DNA of 29,522 bases. Source: a virus. The stretch lies in the IMG/VR virus record IMGVR_UViG_3300017706_001193, positions 1 to 29,522 of that record. One strand, 5' to 3'. Made by a program: the position numbers and the translations under genes. Shown in pieces: positions 6,957-13,281 of this stretch. The first letter of the stretch is position 1; each line of letters opens with the position of its first letter. The notes below the pieces were generated by a model. It did no database searches. It was not told the origin of the DNA and was given only the letters and a program-made list of their open reading frames with translations.

Positions 6957-8467
6957 TGAGTGATTTAATTATTAAACCTGTAGACTCCGTTCATATTTAC
7001 GTGGAGTGTGAAGAAAGCTTAGCCAAAGAACTAAACGAGTATTTTACATTCCTTGTACCAAATTATCAATTTACTCCTGCATATAAGAAGAGAAAATGGG
7101 ATGGACAAATTCGATTGTTCAACCTTTACAGTCGTAGAATATATACTGGTCTACTAAACTATATAATAAAATTTGCTGTTGACAGAGGTTATTCGTGTGA
7201 AAATCAAGTCACAAATGAAAGCACAATAACAAAAGAAGATATGTTAAATCTACTCACTAGCCTAAAGGTTAGTGCAAATGGTGAAAAAATAGTACCACAT
7301 GATCACCAAGTAAAAGCAATATATCACGCATTAAAGAAAAATCGATCTCTACTATTATCACCAACTGGTAGTGGTAAGTCCTTGATCATATATTACTTAA
7401 TGAGATATTATCTTGATAATATCGAACCAGATAAAAAGATACTAATAATAGTACCGACTACAGGTTTGGTATCACAGATGTATAATGATTTTAAAGATTA
7501 CTCATCAAAAGATACATGGGATATTTCAAAAAACGCACATGTTATCTTTTCCGGTCAAGATAAAGTATCAAGCAAAAGAATTATAATTTCAACATGGCAA
7601 AGTATATACAAAATGCCTATAGAATACTTTGAGAATTTTTCTGTTGTTTTTGGGGACGAGTGTCATTTGTTTAAAGCTAAATCTTTAACCTCACTTATGG
7701 CTAAAACAAAACACTGTCCATATAAAATAGGTATGACAGGAACTCTGGATGGATCACAGACCCATAAATTAGTAATTGAAGGATTATTCGGACCAGTCTT
7801 TAATGTGGTAAAGACAAAAGAGTTGATGGAGAAGGAATTACTTTCAAATCTTTCAATCGATTGTATAACATTACAGTATAATCAGGACTCGATAAATGAA
7901 ATAAAAAAAGCTAAGTATATGGATGAAATTAAATGGTTAACACAAAAGAAATCCAGAAATAATTTTATAACAAACTTATGCTGTAAATTAAAAGGTAATA
8001 CACTTTTACTTTTCAATTATGTTGAGCAGCATGGAATTCCTTTATATGAAGACATAAATAAAATGTCCCCTGATGGTAAAGTTTTTCTTATTCACGGAGG
8101 CACGGACACGGAACAAAGAGAAAGGATACGGAATATAGTTGATACAGAATCTAAAGCTATTCTTGTCGCGTCTTATGGAACCTGCTCTACTGGGATTAAC
8201 ATTAGGAATATTAACAATATTGTTTTTGCTTCGCCTTCTAAATCTGTGGTGAGAGTACTACAATCAATTGGTAGAGGTCTACGTAAAACAAAAACTAAAG
8301 ATAAAGTAAAATTATATGATATTTCGGATGATCTATCACATAAAAGCTACAGGAACCATACGTTAAGACATCTGGACGAAAGAATCAAGATATATACTAA
8401 TGAAGAATTCAATTATGAAAAGTACAACGTCCGTATAGAAGGAGATACTCATGAGCAACTCTTATAG
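6956..8467 (+). CDS. uvsW: DNA/RNA helicase UvsW
   Basis: This 503-residue superfamily 2 helicase matches T4 UvsW (502). UvsW unwinds R-loops and branched recombination intermediates and switches T4 from origin to recombination-dependent replication late in infection. Motifs in order: Q-like PHDHQ near 114-118, Walker A SPTGSGKS (135-142), motif Ia IIVPTTGL, DECH box (234-237), TGT (261-263), the C-terminal helicase motif ILVASYGTCSTGIN, and the arginine finger SIGRGLRK. The start MSDLIIKPVD is chosen because the preceding ATG at 6952 meets a stop within three codons. No ribosome binding site is present. It overlaps the next gene by 17 bases. Confidence 0.95.
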   Translation: MSDLIIKPVDSVHIYVECEESLAKELNEYFTFLVPNYQFTPAYKKRKWDGQIRLFNLYSRRIYTGLLNYIIKFAVDRGYSCENQVTNESTITKEDMLNLLTSLKVSANGEKIVPHDHQVKAIYHALKKNRSLLLSPTGSGKSLIIYYLMRYYLDNIEPDKKILIIVPTTGLVSQMYNDFKDYSSKDTWDISKNAHVIFSGQDKVSSKRIIISTWQSIYKMPIEYFENFSVVFGDECHLFKAKSLTSLMAKTKHCPYKIGMTGTLDGSQTHKLVIEGLFGPVFNVVKTKELMEKELLSNLSIDCITLQYNQDSINEIKKAKYMDEIKWLTQKKSRNNFITNLCCKLKGNTLLLFNYVEQHGIPLYEDINKMSPDGKVFLIHGGTDTEQRERIRNIVDTESKAILVASYGTCSTGINIRNINNIVFASPSKSVVRVLQSIGRGLRKTKTKDKVKLYDISDDLSHKSYRNHTLRHLDERIKIYTNEEFNYEKYNVRIEGDTHEQLL

Positions 8468-9083
8468 GATTATCAAGCTGAAAAGCGGAGATGACGTTAT
8501 AACAAGAATTAAAGGTAAAGAAAACGGCAAACTTATAGTCGAAACACCTATGATTTTTAAGTCAACAATAGTAAATGATTTTACGGGCATTCCTAAAGAA
8601 GTTACCGTATTACAAAAATGGGCTAAATATTCAACTAATAAAGAAGTTAAAATTCCAGAGGATTTTATCCTTACATATTTAACTCCCATGGAAGATGCCA
8701 TTTCTCTTTATAACTTAGAGAAAAATAAAGAATATACAGAAACAAAAATCAAAAAGCAACTTCCCCCTAGTAACAATGATATGATCAGAAAGCTTCTTGA
8801 TGATATGATTGATCACAAATCAAATCATAATCCGGAAGACGGTCCGTCTGGTCCTGATGCTGTATTTAAATTTATTGGTAGCAATAAAGATATAGAAGAT
8901 ATGCTAGAAAAATTCAATCTTGATATGGAATTTATAGATGATTCATTTTATGATGATGAAATGGAAATACCATTCGAGCAGATAAGTGAAAATGAATATA
9001 CTGGGGATGATGTTAACCATCCTGATTATGGTAATAGATGGACTGATTGGGATTCTGATCTAACAGATTTCACTAGTAAATAA
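8451..9083 (+). CDS. Conserved phage protein with Sm-like N-terminus and acidic tail
   Basis: This 210-residue protein is one I cannot name with certainty. Residues 1-75 (YRIIKLKSGDDVITRIKGKENGKLIVETP) follow the strand pattern of a small Sm/LSm-type beta barrel, and similar proteins occur near uvsW and gp55 in marine T4-like phages. Residues 105-210 are strongly acidic, with many Asp/Glu and aromatic residues and little predicted order beyond short helices. GAAGGAGA at 8438-8445 is a strong ribosome binding site, six bases before the ATG. An RNA-binding or transcription-accessory role is possible given the Sm-like start and the neighbouring sigma factor, but this is only inference. Confidence 0.65.
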   Translation: MSNSYRIIKLKSGDDVITRIKGKENGKLIVETPMIFKSTIVNDFTGIPKEVTVLQKWAKYSTNKEVKIPEDFILTYLTPMEDAISLYNLEKNKEYTETKIKKQLPPSNNDMIRKLLDDMIDHKSNHNPEDGPSGPDAVFKFIGSNKDIEDMLEKFNLDMEFIDDSFYDDEMEIPFEQISENEYTGDDVNHPDYGNRWTDWDSDLTDFTSK

Positions 9084-9109
9084 GTATTATTAATAGAGTA
9101 TTAATTACT
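9083..9109 (+). other. AT-rich hairpin at the start of the 122-base gap before gp55
   Basis: Starting at the last base of the preceding stop codon, AGTA and ATTAAT (9083-9086, 9089-9094) pair with ATTAATTACT (9100-9109), leaving a two-base bulge and a five-base loop. The stem is almost pure A/T and is followed by a C-interrupted T stretch, so it would be a weak terminator at best. The rest of the gap holds the gp55 promoter candidate. Confidence 0.3.
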
Positions 9110-9171
9110 ATTACCCTTTTCTCTCCACACAGTGGATTCTAAGTCACTTTCAGTATTTGTCAAGTATTTTC

Positions 9172-9199
9172 TTGATTAATTTTTAGAAATGGATAAAAT
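9172..9199 (+). promoter_or_regulatory. Candidate sigma70-like promoter of gp55
   Basis: TTGATT (9172-9177) and TAAAAT (9194-9199) are separated by 16 bases, giving a 4/6 match at -35 and 5/6 at -10 to the bacterial housekeeping consensus. It lies in the only sizeable gap of this region. Transcription would begin near 9205-9207, at the gp55 start codon. The start codon itself overlaps a perfect 10-bp palindrome at 9198-9207. Confidence 0.5.
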
Positions 9200-9205
9200 G
9201 TATAC

Positions 9206-9715
9206 ATGAGTAAAAAACAAACACATTATATAGATAACGAAAAGTTTTTTCAGGAAATGTCTGATTGGAAAAAGCTAGTAATCGAGGCAGAGGCTATAGG
9301 GGAAAAACGACCACCAATCAATAATTATGTTGGTAAATGTTTTCTTGATATAGCTATACATCTTGCACAGAAACCTAACTTCACAAATTATCCATATAAG
9401 GATGAAATGATAAGTGATGCTGTAGAAAACTGTCTTTTGTATGCCCATAATTTCAATCCAGAAAAATCAAAGAATCCCTTTTCATATTTTACGCAAATAA
9501 CATATTATGCCTTTTTGCGAAGAATAGAAAAAGAAAAGAAGCAACAATATATCAAGTTCAAGATAACTGAAATGCATGATGATGGAACATTATCATCTTG
9601 GTTCAAAACCAATTATTTTGAAAAAGATAATACTGCGGATGCTATGAAGGAACACTTTAATATTTCCGACACAGATCTGGAAAGATTAACACCAAAAAAG
9701 AAAAAGAAAAAATGA
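9206..9715 (+). CDS. 55: Late-transcription sigma factor gp55
   Basis: This 169-residue protein is shorter than T4 gp55 (185). Gp55 directs host RNA polymerase to TATAAATA late promoters and works with the gp45 clamp. The sigma region 2-like core is visible at residues 85-118: NPFSYFTQITYYAFLRRIEKEKKQQYIKF, the hallmark of the family. The C-terminus, however, ends in TPKKKKKK rather than the hydrophobic-acidic clamp-binding tail known from T4 gp55. No Shine-Dalgarno sequence stands at normal spacing; GGA at 9191-9193 is 12 bases away. The stop overlaps the gp47 start as ATGA within an A-rich run that contains an A AAA AAG slippery heptamer. Confidence 0.9.
   Translation: MSKKQTHYIDNEKFFQEMSDWKKLVIEAEAIGEKRPPINNYVGKCFLDIAIHLAQKPNFTNYPYKDEMISDAVENCLLYAHNFNPEKSKNPFSYFTQITYYAFLRRIEKEKKQQYIKFKITEMHDDGTLSSWFKTNYFEKDNTADAMKEHFNISDTDLERLTPKKKKKK
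9694..9700 (+). other. A AAA AAG slippery heptamer at the gp55/gp47 junction
   Basis: The heptamer lies in the gp55 reading frame as cca-aaa-aag, so the X XXY YYZ phase is correct for -1 frameshifting, as in E. coli dnaX. A -1 slip would bypass the gp55 stop and continue through EKEK into the gp47 frame. GGAAAG at 9680-9685 upstream is weakly Shine-Dalgarno-like. Whether it is used is unknown. Confidence 0.3.
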
Positions 9716-10767
9716 AAGTTGCAATAGTTAATGATACTCATTTCGGAGCAAGAAATGATTCGTCTATTTTTCTCAACTATTTTCTAGAGTTTTTTCAAGA
9801 TCAATTTTTTCCATACTGTATGGACAATAATATTGATCACGTTATCCATTTAGGTGACTTAATGGATAGACGAAAATTTGTTAACTTCAATACTTTACAT
9901 GAAGTTCGAACAAAGTTTTTTAATTCTCTTGAACAGAATAAAATAAATCTTCATTGTACTATTGGTAATCATGATACATTCTATAGAAATACCAATGAAA
10001 TAAACTCACTCAAAGAATTATTCGATGATAAGAATGAGTTTTTTCATTTGTACGAAGAGCCTACATCAGTTCAGTTCGATAGTTTGTGTGTTGGTTTGGT
10101 ACCATGGATAAACAATACAAATCGCGATAAATGTGAAGAGTTTCTACGGACTTGCTCTTGCCCTATAATTGGTGGACATTTTGAACTAAATGGCTACGAA
10201 GTTATGCGGGGAGTTAATTTTAGAAATGGTATGTCAGATAAATTACTTCAGAGATTTGAGATGGTTTTGTCCGGACATTTCCATAGTAAGAGTAGTAAAA
10301 ACAATGTGTATTACTTGGGTACTCAATATCAGATAACATTCAGTGATCTACATGACACAAAAGGATTTCATGTATTGGATACTGAAACTAGGGAACTACA
10401 ATTTGTAGAAAATAATAGAAGAAAATTCTATCATATAGAGTATGATGATACAGATGCGAAGTCATTGTCGGGTGTAGATTTCAATTTATATAAAGATTGT
10501 TACGTCAAAGTAATAGTAAAGAATAAAAACAAAAGAAAAGTATTTGATTCATTTTTAGATAAGTTATATCAACATAAAGTTATTGATGTTACCGTAGTTG
10601 AGGATATGAGTGATTTTGTTATTGAAGAAGAATCGATCGATATGGCTAAAGATACTCTTACTATTATCAATGATGAGATTGATCATGATGATAATATTGA
10701 AGAGAAGGGAAAAATAAAGCAAATAATTCGTGAGCTTTATATGGAAGGTTTGAGTTCTTGGGAATAG
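9712..10767 (+). CDS. 47: Recombination nuclease subunit gp47 (Mre11-like)
   Basis: This 351-residue calcineurin-like metallophosphoesterase is close to T4 gp47 (339). With gp46 it forms the Mre11/Rad50-type complex that resects DNA ends for recombination-dependent replication. Metal-binding motifs are complete: DTH (Asp8, His10), GDLMDRR (Asp49), GNHD (85-88), GGHFE near 155 and GHFHS near 180. The C-terminal 120 residues form the acidic capping/gp46-binding region. It starts within the gp55 stop (ATGA) behind an A-rich run without a clear ribosome binding site, so translation probably depends on gp55. The gp46 gene follows after one base. Confidence 0.95.
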   Translation: MKVAIVNDTHFGARNDSSIFLNYFLEFFQDQFFPYCMDNNIDHVIHLGDLMDRRKFVNFNTLHEVRTKFFNSLEQNKINLHCTIGNHDTFYRNTNEINSLKELFDDKNEFFHLYEEPTSVQFDSLCVGLVPWINNTNRDKCEEFLRTCSCPIIGGHFELNGYEVMRGVNFRNGMSDKLLQRFEMVLSGHFHSKSSKNNVYYLGTQYQITFSDLHDTKGFHVLDTETRELQFVENNRRKFYHIEYDDTDAKSLSGVDFNLYKDCYVKVIVKNKNKRKVFDSFLDKLYQHKVIDVTVVEDMSDFVIEEESIDMAKDTLTIINDEIDHDDNIEEKGKIKQIIRELYMEGLSSWE

Positions 10768-10768
10768 T

Positions 10769-12484
10769 ATGCTAGTATTCAAAAAAGTAAAGTTTAAAAA
10801 CTTCGGTTCCTTCGGTAATACATTTACAGAAATAAATCTGGACAGGTATAATACCGTTCTTGTGTCGGGTAAAAATGGTCATGGAAAATCATTTGCTTTA
10901 CTAGACTCAATTACATTTGGATTGTTTGGTAAGCCTTTTAGGAAGGTAAATATTCCACAACTGACTAATAGTATAAATCAAAAAGATTGTATTGTTGAAG
11001 TTGAATTTACAACACCGAAGCATTCCTACCGGATTGTTCGTGGATTGCACCCAAAGGTTTTTGAAATTTACAAGGATGGGGATCTGCTACCACAGAATGC
11101 AAAAGCAAAAGATTATCAGATAATGTTAGAAGAACAAATTTTACGTATGAACTACAAGTCATTTATGCAAATAGTTATTTTAGGTTCTTCTTCGTTTGTT
11201 CCCTTTATGCAATTATCTAACAATGACAGAAGGGAAGTCATTGAAGATATTTTAGATATTAAAATTTTTAGTGTGATGAATTCTTTACTCAAGGTTAAGC
11301 TATCACAATTGAAAGAGAATTTAAATGAAATTGAAAACAAGATCACGATCTCGAAAGAAAAAATCAACCTACAAAAGAGTCATGTCGAAACCCTTGAAAA
11401 TAAAAGTCAAGAAAGTATCGAAAAGAATAAAAGTAAATTACAATCACTCATCGATGAGGGGAAAGATAAACAGGAAAAAATTACCTCGATATCAGAGAAG
11501 ATTGAGACCATTCGTGCAGAAACACCTGATAAGGAACAGTTTCTAACTAGCTTGAAGGGCATTGAAAAAACAGAAAATCAGGTTGAAGGTGACCTCAAAC
11601 GACTACGTAAAGAAATTTCTTTCTATTCGTCTAATAGTAATTGTCCTTCATGTAAGCAGGAAATCGATGAAAATTTCAGACAAAAAACTCTTGATGAAAA
11701 AGAATCAAAGAAAGATAATCTAGATTCAAGATTAGCTGGTATTGAACAGTTGATCAATGAAACATCTGAATGTATAGATGATATAAACAAAAAAGAAGAT
11801 GAAATACGATCACAGGAAAATATAATACTTGAACAAAAGAGTATGATTAAATCATTGTTTTCTCAAATTCAATATATTGAACAAGAAATAACAGATCTAG
11901 AAACTAATAATGGTAATATAGATGAAGAAAAAGATAAGCTATATGAGTTTTGTGAGACTCAACAAAAAACTGTGGAAGAAAAAGACAATGTCCTAAATCA
12001 AAAGTATAATTACGATGTTGTATATGGCTTACTAAAAGACGCTGGAATTAAAGGTAAAATCATCAAATACTATTTACCAATCATTAATAAGTTAATTAAT
12101 AAGTATTTGTCTTCTATGAATTTCTTTGCCAATTTTGCTTTAGATGAGGAATTTAACGAAACAATTAAAAGTCGTCATAGAGACACGTTTAGTTATATGA
12201 GCTTTAGTGAGGGAGAGAAACTTAGAATTGATTTAGCATTGATTTTGTCTTGGCGAGAAATTGCTAAACTTAAGAATAGTGCTAGTTGTAACTTACTGAT
12301 ACTTGATGAAGTTTTTGATTCTTCTTTAGATGCTATGGGTACTGATGATCTTATGAAGTTATTAGATGATCTGTCTATAAATACTAATGTATTTGTTATT
12401 AGTCATAAATCAGATCAGTTGGCAGATAAATTTTCGAACTACCTTACGTTTGAGAAGAAGAATAATTTTAGTAGGATAAAGTAA
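10769..12484 (+). CDS. 46: Recombination ATPase gp46 (Rad50-like)
   Basis: This 571-residue SMC-type ATPase compares with T4 gp46 (560). It partners gp47 in DNA end processing. Features in order: N-terminal Walker A GKNGHGKS (34-41), Q-loop region near 134, a long coiled coil (about 170-410) broken by the zinc hook CPSC (292-295), the ABC signature SFSEGEKLR (478-486), Walker B LLILDEVFD (509-517), and a final H-loop (ISHK near 545-548). GGGA at 10760-10763 serves as a weak ribosome binding site. No intron or inserted gene separates it from gp47. Confidence 0.95.
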   Translation: MLVFKKVKFKNFGSFGNTFTEINLDRYNTVLVSGKNGHGKSFALLDSITFGLFGKPFRKVNIPQLTNSINQKDCIVEVEFTTPKHSYRIVRGLHPKVFEIYKDGDLLPQNAKAKDYQIMLEEQILRMNYKSFMQIVILGSSSFVPFMQLSNNDRREVIEDILDIKIFSVMNSLLKVKLSQLKENLNEIENKITISKEKINLQKSHVETLENKSQESIEKNKSKLQSLIDEGKDKQEKITSISEKIETIRAETPDKEQFLTSLKGIEKTENQVEGDLKRLRKEISFYSSNSNCPSCKQEIDENFRQKTLDEKESKKDNLDSRLAGIEQLINETSECIDDINKKEDEIRSQENIILEQKSMIKSLFSQIQYIEQEITDLETNNGNIDEEKDKLYEFCETQQKTVEEKDNVLNQKYNYDVVYGLLKDAGIKGKIIKYYLPIINKLINKYLSSMNFFANFALDEEFNETIKSRHRDTFSYMSFSEGEKLRIDLALILSWREIAKLKNSASCNLLILDEVFDSSLDAMGTDDLMKLLDDLSINTNVFVISHKSDQLADKFSNYLTFEKKNNFSRIK

Positions 12485-12487
12485 TAT

Positions 12488-13249
12488 ATGACAAGTCTTT
12501 TTGATACTGATTTGATAACCGATATTGGTAACTGGAAAGATCCGTTTCCTGCTCCCGTTATAGAAGAGCATGATGGATTTATGGTAGTACGTGATGATTT
12601 ACTTGACGGTGGATCAAAAATGCGTTTCGCTGATTATTTAATTAAAAGTCAACCGGAGATAGAAGAATGGGTATATGGGAGTTCTCCCGCAACTGGGTAC
12701 GCACAGATTTCTCTTTCGTACTTATGCCGCAAATATGGTAAAAAATCAGTCATCTTTATGGCTAAAAGGGCATGGGACAAGTTGCATGATTATCAAATAG
12801 AAGCACTAAAAGCTGGTGCTGATATGAAATGGGTTTCAAATGGTATGCTGTCAGTGACAGAGAAAAGAGCAAGAGATTATGTTGGACAAGATCCAAAAGT
12901 GCGTAGATTACTTCCTATTGGGTTTGACCATGACACTGTTATCGCTTCTATTGTTAGGGTTGCTCTATCAATCGATGTTCGACCTAACGAAGTATGGACA
13001 GTTGGGTCCAGTGGGACTCTCACCCGAGGTTTACAACTCGCATGGCCAGATGCGGACTTCCATTGTGTTACTGTTGGACACAAAGGAAACTACGGAAGAG
13101 CAAAACTCTACCAATGCGAACTCCCCTTCAATAAAGAAACAAAAGTAAAGCCACCATTTCCATCTGCACCAACATATGATGCAAAGGCTTGGGAGTTCAT
13201 CAAAGCACACGCTTCTCCGGGAGCTTTATTTTGGAATGTTGGTGCTTGA
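12488..13249 (+). CDS. PLP-dependent enzyme of fold type II (ACC deaminase / D-cysteine desulfhydrase-like)
   Basis: This 253-residue protein carries the marks of the tryptophan-synthase-beta superfamily. RDDLLDGGSKMR (35-46) parallels the family's RDD...GGNK motif with Lys44 as the expected pyridoxal phosphate lysine. GSSPATGYAQISLSYLCRKYGKKSVIFM (64-91) is the substrate-loop helix and Rossmann-type strand. GSSGTLTRGL (173-182) is the glycine-rich phosphate-binding loop. It is about 75-85 residues shorter than cellular ACC deaminase or D-cysteine desulfhydrase, ending soon after the phosphate loop. The substrate cannot be told. It is four bases after gp46, and its stop codon lies inside the -35 element of the next gene, a methyltransferase-like protein, suggesting a joint function. 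Confidence 0.75.
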   Translation: MTSLFDTDLITDIGNWKDPFPAPVIEEHDGFMVVRDDLLDGGSKMRFADYLIKSQPEIEEWVYGSSPATGYAQISLSYLCRKYGKKSVIFMAKRAWDKLHDYQIEALKAGADMKWVSNGMLSVTEKRARDYVGQDPKVRRLLPIGFDHDTVIASIVRVALSIDVRPNEVWTVGSSGTLTRGLQLAWPDADFHCVTVGHKGNYGRAKLYQCELPFNKETKVKPPFPSAPTYDAKAWEFIKAHASPGALFWNVGA

Positions 13250-13273
13250 CAATATATTTTGTATTGGTATAAT
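13246..13273 (+). promoter_or_regulatory. Consensus sigma70 promoter (extended -10) before the methyltransferase gene
   Basis: TTGACA (13246-13251) and TATAAT (13268-13273) are both perfect, with a 16-base spacer and an extended -10 TGG directly upstream (13265-13267). It is the best housekeeping-type promoter in the window. The -35 overlaps the stop codon of the PLP-enzyme gene. Transcription would start near 13280, about two bases before the ATG at 13282. It implies expression by unmodified host polymerase, probably early in infection. Confidence 0.85.
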
Positions 13274-13281
13274 AGCGTGTC

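Noticed and set aside
12376-12383. Perfect TATAAATA inside gp46, about 100 bases before the PLP-enzyme gene
   Set aside because: It lies within coding sequence, and two to three such octamers are expected by chance in AT-rich DNA of this length; kept only as a possible late promoter for the PLP gene.
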